Shown here: piece after piece, positions 56,690 to 64,000 of the stretch
Layout: every line of letters begins with the position of its first letter
Position numbering within the stretch: position 1 is the first letter of the stretch
Assembly (NCBI GenBank): GCA_951813255.1
Contig: OX638353.1
Coordinates: 2,663,501-2,727,500, forward strand
From: an uncultured Dehalococcoidia bacterium
Lineage (GTDB): Bacteria; Chloroflexota; Dehalococcoidia; Lucifugimonadales; JAAXIE01
Length of the DNA stretch: 64,000 bases
Reading direction: 5' to 3'
Notes under the pieces: model-generated
What the model saw: only the letters and a program-made list of their open reading frames with translations
What the model was told of the DNA's origin: nothing
Databases searched by the model: none
Position numbers and translations under genes: made by a program

Positions 56690-57862
56690 ATGATCGACAA
56701 GTTTTCCGTGTTGTACGTCGGCCAGATTGAGTTGGAGAATATCGGCATCGACGGCACACCGGCGGACGAGAGGCGATATCCCAACGAGCGGCTCACCGAG
56801 GGATTGGCCAACGCGGAAAAGATGGCCGTGCTGCTCGATGAGTTGGGTTTCCATGCCCTGTGGACTGCGGAGCACCACTTTCAAAGGGAAGGGTACGAGT
56901 GCCTGCCCAACCTGATACTTCTCGGGACCCATCTAGCTGGCAAGACCAAGAACCTGAAATTCGGCTGCGCCTTCAATATTGCCCCCATGTGGCACCCTCT
57001 ACGCTTGGCCGAAGACTATGCCATGGCCGACTTCCTAACTGGCGGGCGCATCATTTTTGGCGTGGGTCGTGGCTACCACAGCCGGGAGGTGGAGACCTTC
57101 GGCGCTCCCGTCATCGACAATGACGCCAACCGCGAACTGTTTGAAGAGCAGATGGAGATCATCTTCAAGGCCTTCAACGAAGACTCTTTCAGCCACCAAG
57201 GCAAGTACTACCAGATACCCGCCAATGTTCCCTATCGTGGCTACGACTTACAGGACATCACCTTGGTGCCCCGGCCCTCGCACAAACCAGTGGAGATATG
57301 GCAGCCCATCGCCAGCGGCAGGACCTTGGAGTGGATGGCCAGCAAAGGCATCAAGGCAATGGTGGGGCTCACTGGCGAAATGCTGGTGGACCGGCTTTTC
57401 CGGGACTACCAAGGCTATGCTGCCAAGCACGGGCGGGACCTGGCTCTGGGTGAGGGTCTGGCACTGAACGTGGGCTTCTGCTTGGCCGATACGCAGGAAG
57501 AGGCGATGGAGCGGGTGCGGAAGTCTCACGACGAGCGCTACAAGTGGTTCGCCCCCTTTGGCTTCGTACGGTACACCGACGAGCAGGGCCGGGCTTGGGG
57601 CACGCCTGGCGCGCCGGCACGTCTGCCGCATATTGAGGACGGGGTGCAGCAGAAGGCTTGGATATGCGGTCCATCGGAAGAGTTCGTCTCCTATCTCAAG
57701 GAGACCGAGGAGAAGTACCCAGGGCTGGAACACCTCGTGCTCCACTGGCCTGAGGGGATGCCCTTCGAGGAATTCAGTGAGCAACTCAAGCGCTTTGCGC
57801 AAGAAGTGATGCCTGCCTTCCAGAGGTCCGAGTCCAGAGAAGCCTCAGCTCCAGCCGACTAA
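56690..57862 (+). CDS. LLM-class flavin-dependent monooxygenase
   Basis: The 390-residue luciferase-like protein shows VLLDELGFHALWTAEHHFQR, LGTHLAGKTKNLKFGCAFNI, MWHPLRLAEDYAMADFLTGG, RIIFGVGRGYHSREVETFGA and HKPVEIWQPIASGRTLEWMA. The W-x-A-E-H-H motif is that of the bacterial luciferase alpha-like branch that uses reduced FMN. SAR202-type genomes are noted for many such paralogues. The substrate is unknown. A probable selenoprotein gene follows after 60 bases. Confidence 0.9.
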   Translation: MIDKFSVLYVGQIELENIGIDGTPADERRYPNERLTEGLANAEKMAVLLDELGFHALWTAEHHFQREGYECLPNLILLGTHLAGKTKNLKFGCAFNIAPMWHPLRLAEDYAMADFLTGGRIIFGVGRGYHSREVETFGAPVIDNDANRELFEEQMEIIFKAFNEDSFSHQGKYYQIPANVPYRGYDLQDITLVPRPSHKPVEIWQPIASGRTLEWMASKGIKAMVGLTGEMLVDRLFRDYQGYAAKHGRDLALGEGLALNVGFCLADTQEEAMERVRKSHDERYKWFAPFGFVRYTDEQGRAWGTPGAPARLPHIEDGVQQKAWICGPSEEFVSYLKETEEKYPGLEHLVLHWPEGMPFEEFSEQLKRFAQEVMPAFQRSESREASAPAD

Positions 57863-57922
57863 GTATCACTCCTTCATGTGTTGGCAGACTACCCGACTGT
57901 CTCGAGGAGGTGCCTCAGAGCC

Positions 57923-58675
57923 ATGGCTACGATGACCGAGATTGAGACGTATAACTATGCCAACTTTGGCCCCGGGTCCAGTGCCTCGGATTTTGCCAAG
58001 TTCCGCGAGCACATGAAGGTGGGAGATAGGGCTCCCGACTTCCAGGCCACGCTTCTCGATACGGGTGAGACGGTCCAACTCAGCGATTACTGGAAGGACC
58101 AGGACCTGCTCATTGAGTTCGGCTCCCTCACTTGACCCTACTGCTCGCTGGCGGCGCCAGCGCTGGAGCCCATGGCCAAGGAATACGAGTCCAAGGGCTT
58201 CAAGTCCATCTTCGTCTACACCCGCGAGGCTCATCCTGGGGAGCACTACCCAGCCCACCGCAGCATTGAGCAGAAAGTATCCCAAGCCATGGCTTTCAAG
58301 CAGATACTTGGTATTGAGCGGCCCATACTGGTGGATGACGTTATGGGCACCGGCCACGATATGTACGGTACGCTGCCGAACATGACCTACATCGTCGCCC
58401 GTGCCAGTGGCCGTGTGCTATTCCGCTCCGACTGGACCGACCCGCCTACTATCAAGAACGTGCTGGACTACATCCTAGACTGTCGTGAGCGTCGCCGAGA
58501 GGGCGTGCGCCTCACGCCGTTCTACTCAGAGGTTGTTGGCTACCGCTGGAGTGACCAAGCCAAGCAGGAGGAGGCGCTAGCCCGGGCGGGCCCGCAAGCG
58601 GTGGAGGACATGGCGACGGCCATGCAGAGGCGGGGGTCCGGCCCCAGACCAGGATTTATTTCGCTCGACTCCTAG
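57923..58675 (+). CDS. Deiodinase-like thioredoxin-fold protein, probable selenoprotein (in-frame TGA)
   Basis: One continuous frame runs from ATG 57923 to the TAG at 58673-58675, broken only by TGA at 58133-58135 (codon 71). Before it come VGDRAPDFQATLLDTGETVQ and LLIEFGSLT. After it come P-Y-C-S-L-A-A-P, then FKSIFVYTREAHPGEHYPAH and GIERPILVDDVMGTGHDMYG. This is a redoxin of the iodothyronine-deiodinase-like kind, where the TGA falls exactly at the nucleophilic Cys/Sec of (C/U)-x-x-C. Reading it as Sec gives a 250-residue protein with U-P-Y-C. A hairpin follows at 58143-58169. If the organism lacks Sec machinery the gene would be broken instead. No sel gene is in the window. Confidence 0.7.
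58143..58169 (+). promoter_or_regulatory. Candidate bacterial SECIS hairpin
   Basis: CGCTGGC (58146-58152) pairs with GCCAGCG (58156-58162) around a GGC loop, and GCTC (58143) can pair with GAGC (58166). It begins 8 bases after the TGA at 58133-58135 and its apex is about 18 bases beyond it, within the range known for bacterial SECIS elements. Confidence 0.4.
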
Positions 58676-58722
58676 GAATGAAAGAGCGCTCCCAATGCTT
58701 TGTAAGCCGAAAGTGAGGAAGA

Positions 58723-59577
58723 ATGACCACCAAGAGAGGCGTGCGGTACGATCCCAATGCTACGTTTGAAGTCCGCGAGTTCGACCTTGAGTACCTGAAC
58801 TACCAAGGTGAGTCCCGGATGGTGCGCATCTACCAGCCACAGGGGGAGGGCCCCTTCCCAGTGCTGCTGAGCATTCATGGCGGGGCTTGGAGCGCAGGTA
58901 ATCATGAGAACAACCCGGTGACCACCCGGCCCATTGCCCGCAGCGGCGTACTGGTGGCTGCCATAGGGCTGCGGGTGGCGCCTGAATTCCCCTACCCAGC
59001 CCAAGTGCAGGACACGAACTACGGCACCCGGTGGATCAAGCAGCACGCCAGGGAGTTCAATGGTGACCCCTCCACCTTGGGGGCCATCGGGTACTCGTCG
59101 GGTGGGCATACCCTGCCGTTGTCGGCTATGCGTCCCAACGATCCGCGTTACGGCGCTATACCGTTGCAGGGCGATGCTGATGCCACTGTAGGCTGGATGG
59201 GCGTCTGCTGGCCCGTCATTGACCCCTATGTCCGGCACATGGTTTCCCAACAGGCTGGAAACGATGAACTGTCGGGCAAGAACCTGGGGTACTTCCTCGG
59301 CGAAGAGGCGATGCATGAGGCCAACCCCGTTGAGATGCTGGAGCGTGGGGAGAAGTGCGTACTTCCTCCCACTTTGGTGATACACGGGACCGCGGATACG
59401 AATGTACCCTTCGAGCGGGCCGAGCGGTTCTGTGAGTTGTACAACGCAGCGGGTGGCAAGGCTCAGCTTGAACCCTTCCAAGACCAGCCCCACAGTTTCG
59501 GCAATAGCCCAGGACCCCAGTCTGACAGGCTGGTGGAAGTGGTGAAGAGCTACATCGCCAAGTTTTTGGGTGCTTAA
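58723..59577 (+). CDS. Alpha/beta hydrolase (esterase)
   Basis: The 284-residue protein has the oxyanion motif SIHGGAWSAGN (HGGAW, as in hormone-sensitive-lipase-like esterases), nucleophile elbow AIGYSSGGHTL, acid in VIHGTADTNVPFERAE and His in QDQPHSFGN. It hydrolyses carboxyl esters or amides of unknown identity in the cytoplasm; no signal peptide is seen. GTGAGGAAG stands just before the ATG. Confidence 0.88.
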   Translation: MTTKRGVRYDPNATFEVREFDLEYLNYQGESRMVRIYQPQGEGPFPVLLSIHGGAWSAGNHENNPVTTRPIARSGVLVAAIGLRVAPEFPYPAQVQDTNYGTRWIKQHAREFNGDPSTLGAIGYSSGGHTLPLSAMRPNDPRYGAIPLQGDADATVGWMGVCWPVIDPYVRHMVSQQAGNDELSGKNLGYFLGEEAMHEANPVEMLERGEKCVLPPTLVIHGTADTNVPFERAERFCELYNAAGGKAQLEPFQDQPHSFGNSPGPQSDRLVEVVKSYIAKFLGA

Positions 59578-59623
59578 CGAATAGCCTGAGCATCTTTGAA
59601 TAAGATAATTTGGAGGCAGGAAC

Positions 59624-60019
59624 ATGGCACTTACGATGGCAGAAGCAAACAGGATCGTTGCAGGAGCAATAGCGGAGGCCGAGCGTCTTGGCATCAAGAT
59701 TAGCGCGGCTGTGGTCGACTCGGGTGGACGCTTGGTGGCGTTCAATCGGATGGATGGCGCAATCTGGGGAGGCGTGTATGGCTCCCAGGGCAAGGCTGTG
59801 GCTTCCGCGGCCTTCGGGCGGCCCAGCGTCATGATCGAGCAGCGGTATGACACCAGCGTAACCCTCCGGGGTATTGCAGCGACCGAAGGCCACATGATTC
59901 CCGGCCAGGGCGCCGTGCCCATCATGCGGGACGGTGTTTGCGAAGGGGCCTGCGGCGTCGGCGGTGGAACTGCACAGGAGGACGAGGACTGCGCCAACGC
60001 TGGCGTGGGCAAGCTATAG
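59624..60019 (+). CDS. GlcG/HbpS-family heme-binding-like protein
   Basis: The 131-residue protein matches the GlcG/HbpS family: LTMAEANRIVAGAIAEAERL, ISAAVVDSGGRLVAFNRMDG and QGAVPIMRDGVCEGACGVGG. Family members include the HbpS heme-sensing protein and GlcG beside glycolate genes; other roles are unknown. TTGGAGGCAGGAAC precedes the ATG. Confidence 0.82.
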   Translation: MALTMAEANRIVAGAIAEAERLGIKISAAVVDSGGRLVAFNRMDGAIWGGVYGSQGKAVASAAFGRPSVMIEQRYDTSVTLRGIAATEGHMIPGQGAVPIMRDGVCEGACGVGGGTAQEDEDCANAGVGKL

Positions 60020-60126
60020 GTCTGCTCCTCTGATTCGACTAGGTCTTCCCAGCCTACCACCACAACTCCCAGCGGCTGGCGACCTGTTGTTGCCGGCATA
60101 GGGAGGGGCCCCGCTGAGGGGATGGT

Positions 60127-60930
60127 ATGGAAGACCTGATAATTGACGCCTCGGGCATCCGCAAGACTTATCGCGCAGGTGCCGTGGAAGTGCACGCCCT
60201 GCGCGGGATCGATCTCAAGGTGCAGCGCCAAGAGGTCGTTGCCATCATGGGTCCGAGCGGCTGTGGCAAGACCACGCTGCTCAACTGCCTGTCAGGTCTG
60301 GACGAGATTGATGAGGGGCAGGTGTTGCTCGATGGGGTGGTGCTCCACGACCTGCCCGACGACTATCGCAGCGACTACCGGGCCCAGAACATGGGCTTTG
60401 TCTTCCAGCTATACAACCTGCTGCCTGTGCTCAACACGGTGGAGAATGTGGAGCTTCCGCTTCTCGTATCCGGCACGAACCCGAGGGAGGCCCGGAGTCG
60501 CTCCTTGGAGTTGCTGGACTTGGTGGGCTTGGCGCACCGCGCACATCACCTGCCCGGCGAGCTTTCGGGAGGGCAGCGCCAGCGGGTAACGCTGGCCCGC
60601 GCCTTGGTCAACACGCCTGCCATCGTCTGGGCCGATGAGCCCACCGGCGACCTCGACACGGAAACGGCTACCGATATCATCGATCTGATGATTCGCCTCA
60701 ATCGCGAGAATGGGCAGACGTTTGTGGTTGTCACCCACTCGCTGGAGGTAGGGCGCCGTGCGCACCGCATCGTGCGGATGCGTGATGGAGTCATTGAGCG
60801 TGAGGAGTTGGACCCCTCATCGGCCACGTGGTTCGGCACGCCTGCTGTCCCGGCACCAGGCGTCTCAGCGCCGGGCGGGCCTGCTATATCCGCGCCCGCA
60901 GCAGTCCCGGTGGCTAACGGCGATACCTGA
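60127..60930 (+). CDS. ABC transporter ATP-binding protein (LolD/MacB type)
   Basis: The 267-residue protein shows Walker [22 protein letters not shown]-loop [20 protein letters not shown], signature [20 protein letters not shown], Walker [13 protein letters not shown] and switch VVTHSLE. The F-Q-x-x-N-L-x-P text marks the MacB/LolD group that works with FtsX-type permeases. A Pro/Ala-rich tail of about 35 residues follows. The permease gene starts 9 bases later. Confidence 0.93.
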   Translation: MEDLIIDASGIRKTYRAGAVEVHALRGIDLKVQRQEVVAIMGPSGCGKTTLLNCLSGLDEIDEGQVLLDGVVLHDLPDDYRSDYRAQNMGFVFQLYNLLPVLNTVENVELPLLVSGTNPREARSRSLELLDLVGLAHRAHHLPGELSGGQRQRVTLARALVNTPAIVWADEPTGDLDTETATDIIDLMIRLNRENGQTFVVVTHSLEVGRRAHRIVRMRDGVIEREELDPSSATWFGTPAVPAPGVSAPGGPAISAPAAVPVANGDT

Positions 60931-60939
60931 GCCTGTTGA

Positions 60940-63900
60940 ATGGAAGAGCTTTTCGGCATCTCCATCAACGTCTTCATGTTCGCGCTGCTGGCCATGCTCG
61001 CGCCAGCACTCCTGCTGATTTTCTACCGAGGCTGGCGTAACCCGGTTCTCGTCAAGCTGGGACTGCGAAACATACCCCGGCGCAAGACCCAGACCATCCT
61101 CATCATCGTGGGCATCATGCTCAGCGCGGTGATCACCTCAGCCGCCTTTGGCACCGGCGACACCATCAGCTACTCCATCCGCCAAGAAGCAGTCAAGGTC
61201 CTGGGACCCATCGACGAAATCATTGTGCCCGCCCGCGCCACCGAAGCCGACACCTTTGGCAGCAACCCGTACGTCCCCTACGAGCGATTTCAAGAGTTAA
61301 AGGACGAACTGGGCAGCCTCCCAGCCATAGACGGCCTCACTCCAGGCATAGGCGAGACCGTGCCTGCGGTGAACCTCGACACGAACCTCAGTGAGGGTGC
61401 TTTCCGCATCGCAGGGGTCGACCCCAACCATCTGGAAGGCTTTGGCGGGTTGGTCTTCTCATCGGGCGGCGGTGCGCGACTGGAAGCCTTGGCGCCCGAT
61501 GAAGGGTATATCAATCAGGAAGCCGCCAAGGAGATGAAGGCCGCTGCTGGACACCGCTTGTCTCTCAACCTCCCCGGCGAGATCGGGGGGACAGAGACCA
61601 CGGTGTTCACCGTCAAGGGCGTCGTGGAACAGGGCGGCTTGGCTGGAGACGCTCCCACCCTTCTTCTGTCGCTCTCCCGGACACAGGAACTCTTCCACCG
61701 CGACGGCCAAATCAACTACATCGCCGTCTCCAACCTCGGCGATGAGCGGACGGGAGTCAACTTCAGCGAAGAGGTCACCGATCGGCTGCGAGTGCGTTTC
61801 GCCGACCCGCAGGTAGCTGCCGAGCTGAAGGAACTGCTGGCAACCCCAGCAGCGATGGCCGCCTTGGAAGCCGAGAGCGCTCCCGGTCCCGATGGAGAGG
61901 CGTCCAAGCAGACCCGCTTGGTGCAATACCTTCGGTCTCAGGGAACAGGGGATGAGCTTGTGGCCCTGCTCGCCGATGAAGACGTACAGCAGCAAGTCCT
62001 AGGGGCCTTGTCCGAGGTGGAGTCGGACGACTTATCCGAGGACGAGACGGGTTTGGAGACCCAAGCCGGGACGCTGTTCGCCGACCTGGCTGAGTACCGC
62101 GTGCTGGATGTGAAGCGCCAAGTGCTCGAGCAAGCCGACGAGGTCGGTAGCTTTGTCACCACCTTCTTCCTGATCATGGGCCTCTTCTCCGTCATCGTTG
62201 GTGTCCTGCTAATCTTCCTCATCTTCGTGATGCTGGCTGCGGCCCGGCGCACAGAGATGGGGATGGCCCGGGCGGTGGGCGCGCGCCGGGTGCATCTGGT
62301 TCAGATGTTTGTCTTCGAGGGGACAGCCTACTCGGTGATATCCGCTGCCATAGGCGTTGGACTGGGCCTTGGTGTTAGTTCTCTTATCGTCGTCATCGCC
62401 AACCGCATCTTTCAGGCAGCCGGTTCAACGACCGGGGATTTCCAGATGACAAGGCATTTCGAACCGGAGAGCATCGTGGTGGCCTACTGTCTCGCCATGG
62501 TGATCACTCTCATTACCGTGGGCCTGTCCGCCTACAGGGTAAGCCGGCTCAATATAGTATCGGCAGTGAGGGACCTGCCATCCGAGCCAGTCGCCATATC
62601 CAGCGGTGGCTGGAGGCAGGGGTTTGTTACGCTGATATTTCATGTGCGAAGAGTCGCTGCGACTCCTCATTCGCTTATAGGGGCCCTTGTTGCTCTCCAG
62701 GTGCCGCGGGTATTGGATGCCCTTGGAAAGCTGGTGTGGTCGCTGCTGTCGATCCCCTCCCTTGCCATGGCGTCGGTTGGGCGGCTGCTGTGGCCGCCGG
62801 TGTACCAAGGCTGGCTTACCTTCCTCCTGGGGCTGCTCCTTACTTACGCGGGCATTGATACACAGATTGCTTGGTTCAGGCTCGGTGTGACGCTGATGAT
62901 CATCGGGTTGGGGCTCATGCTGCGCGTTGTGCTGCGACGTACCGCCCTCCGCACCGACATCGTTGACCGCATTGCTTTCACCTTCATTGGGCTGGTGACA
63001 CTGGCCTTCTGGGTAATGCCCTTCGACCTGCTGCGCAAGGTGTCCGGAGACCTGAGTGGCGGGCCGGAGATGTTCTTTGTATCCGGCATCTCGATGGTGG
63101 CCGCTGCCGTGTGGACGGTGATGTACAACTCCGACCTGCTGCTGCGAGGCTTGTCACTAGCCAGCGGTGGTTTTGGCAGGCTCCGCCCGGTCATGGTGAC
63201 GGCCGTGGCGTATCCCATGAGTTCTAAGTTCCGCACCGGTCTGACTTTAGCCATGTTCGCCCTCGTCATCTTCACACTCATCGTCATGTCCATTCTTACC
63301 AGCGCATTCGGGCGCGTTGGCACCGATACAGACCTCTTCTCCGGTGGTTGGGACCTGGATGCATCGGTCAACGTCAACACACCCATTAGCGATCTGGAGG
63401 AGGCCATCGCGGAAGCTCCCGGCTTGGCCGCTGAAGATATCGAGGCCGTAGGCGGCTATACCTTCATCCCCATCGAGGTGCGCCAAGTCGAAGCGGAAGA
63501 GCGTAGTTGGAGCCCCTACATATTGAAAGCGGCCGATGATGGCTTTCTGCTGAACACGGAGCACCGTCTCAAGATAATTGCTGACGACTACGGCCCGGAC
63601 CTGTCGGACGTATGGCGGGCCTTGGACGAGGACCCCAATCTGGTGGTAGTGGATGCGCCGGCTGTGCCAAGCCGCACAGGGGTGGGGAACACCGGCTGGG
63701 CGCCCTTCAACGTGGAGGGCGTGAAGTACGAGGACCAGGGCATGGCGCCCTTCGACATTGAAGTGAGAGAGCCGCGTACTGGTGGGCAGGTGCGTCTCAC
63801 CGTTATCGCAGTGATGGATGTGCTGGCCGAGGACCTGGACGAAGGCAGCTTTGGCATGTTCTCCGGGCGTGGCTACCTTGAAGCCACGATTCCGTTCCCA

Positions 63901-64000
63901 GTTCCCCTCACCAACTACCGCTTGCAGGTAGCTGAGGGTGCGGATGCCAACGCGGTTTCGGAAGCCTTGGAGGAGACATTCCGGGACAATGGCTTGGAAG
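60940..64000 (+). CDS. Large FtsX-domain ABC permease (3' end outside window)
   Basis: The frame opens at ATG 60940 and is uninterrupted to the window end, giving more than 1,020 residues. It begins with a hydrophobic helix, then LVKLGLRNIPRRKTQTILII and VGIMLSAVITSAAFGTGDTI, a large extracytoplasmic domain, and a first FtsX core near 62150-62560 (FLIMGLFSVIVGVLLIFLIF, AARRTEMGMARAVGARRVHL). A second helix group, VALQVPRVLDALGKLVW onward, and another MFALVIFTLIVMSIL with a second soluble domain follow. It forms the membrane part of a MacB/LolCDE-like system with the upstream ATPase. The export substrate is unknown. Confidence 0.85.
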   Translation, partial: MEELFGISINVFMFALLAMLAPALLLIFYRGWRNPVLVKLGLRNIPRRKTQTILIIVGIMLSAVITSAAFGTGDTISYSIRQEAVKVLGPIDEIIVPARATEADTFGSNPYVPYERFQELKDELGSLPAIDGLTPGIGETVPAVNLDTNLSEGAFRIAGVDPNHLEGFGGLVFSSGGGARLEALAPDEGYINQEAAKEMKAAAGHRLSLNLPGEIGGTETTVFTVKGVVEQGGLAGDAPTLLLSLSRTQELFHRDGQINYIAVSNLGDERTGVNFSEEVTDRLRVRFADPQVAAELKELLATPAAMAALEAESAPGPDGEASKQTRLVQYLRSQGTGDELVALLADEDVQQQVLGALSEVESDDLSEDETGLETQAGTLFADLAEYRVLDVKRQVLEQADEVGSFVTTFFLIMGLFSVIVGVLLIFLIFVMLAAARRTEMGMARAVGARRVHLVQMFVFEGTAYSVISAAIGVGLGLGVSSLIVVIANRIFQAAGSTTGDFQMTRHFEPESIVVAYCLAMVITLITVGLSAYRVSRLNIVSAVRDLPSEPVAISSGGWRQGFVTLIFHVRRVAATPHSLIGALVALQVPRVLDALGKLVWSLLSIPSLAMASVGRLLWPPVYQGWLTFLLGLLLTYAGIDTQIAWFRLGVTLMIIGLGLMLRVVLRRTALRTDIVDRIAFTFIGLVTLAFWVMPFDLLRKVSGDLSGGPEMFFVSGISMVAAAVWTVMYNSDLLLRGLSLASGGFGRLRPVMVTAVAYPMSSKFRTGLTLAMFALVIFTLIVMSILTSAFGRVGTDTDLFSGGWDLDASVNVNTPISDLEEAIAEAPGLAAEDIEAVGGYTFIPIEVRQVEAEERSWSPYILKAADDGFLLNTEHRLKIIADDYGPDLSDVWRALDEDPNLVVVDAPAVPSRTGVGNTGWAPFNVEGVKYEDQGMAPFDIEVREPRTGGQVRLTVIAVMDVLAEDLDEGSFGMFSGRGYLEATIPFPVPLTNYRLQVAEGADANAVSEALEETFRDNGLE

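Overview
The window is 64 kb of GC-rich bacterial chromosome with strong C or G preference at third codon positions, short intergenic gaps, many GTG and TTG starts, and sigma-70-like promoters. The gene mix suggests a member of Chloroflexota, most likely a SAR202-like or related Dehalococcoidia lineage: luciferase-like flavin monooxygenases, xanthine-dehydrogenase-type CoxS/CoxM, Ldh2-type dehydrogenase, SDRs, CoA transferase, paired VOC proteins and orphan desulforedoxin-like proteins. This assignment is inference from content; there is no rRNA in the window.

Region 1 (1-9.2 kb) is accessory. It holds an EamA transporter, a DHA2-type MFS exporter and a membrane-anchored dual-specificity phosphatase, then a stretch rich in two families of intergenic palindromic repeats. 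A metallophosphoesterase is followed by a 3' fragment and later a 5' fragment of a second copy; between these lie a 107-aa unknown and a dCTP deaminase. An orphan phage terminase pair follows. Its large subunit carries both repeat families in frame between the ATPase and nuclease domains.

Region 2 (9.2-31 kb) is mainly housekeeping: histidine phosphatase, tilS, a nicotinamidase-like hydrolase, purF-purM-purH, the rpmH-rnpA-yidD-(PQQ-propeller lipoprotein)-yidC-jag operon with a consensus promoter, tlyA, three tRNAs (Leu-GAG, Cys-GCA, Leu-UAA), a lipoprotein metalloprotease, a PAC2 protein, prmC, prfA, an EthD protein with two tiny desulforedoxin-like genes, lexA, rpsT and a bifunctional RelA/SpoT. 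The relA upstream region (about 30.6-31.2 kb) is gene-free and contains an unusual set of hairpin repeats with a GTAGCTG/GTATCTG core.

Region 3 (31-49 kb) holds pcrA, acetyl-CoA synthetase, a methyltransferase, a toxin-antitoxin-like pair whose toxin is frameshifted, and catabolic genes: Ldh2, class V aminotransferase, enoyl-CoA hydratase, LLM oxidoreductase, SDRs, alpha/beta hydrolase, a CoA transferase split by a nuclease-like gene, and twin VOC proteins.

Region 4 (49-64 kb) holds a tartrate/D-malate dehydrogenase, CoxS and CoxM without CoxL, an NrtS-like protein, an MFS exporter, plsC-cmk, a TolB-like lipoprotein, another LLM oxidoreductase, a probable selenoprotein of the deiodinase-like thioredoxin-fold group (in-frame TGA at 58133 giving a U-P-Y-C motif), an esterase, a GlcG/HbpS protein, and an ABC ATPase with a large FtsX-type permease cut by the window end.

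The strongest candidates for something new are the in-frame TGA redoxin, the terminase carrying in-frame palindromic repeats, the hairpin repeat cluster upstream of relA, and the small dCTP-deaminase island between phosphoesterase fragments.
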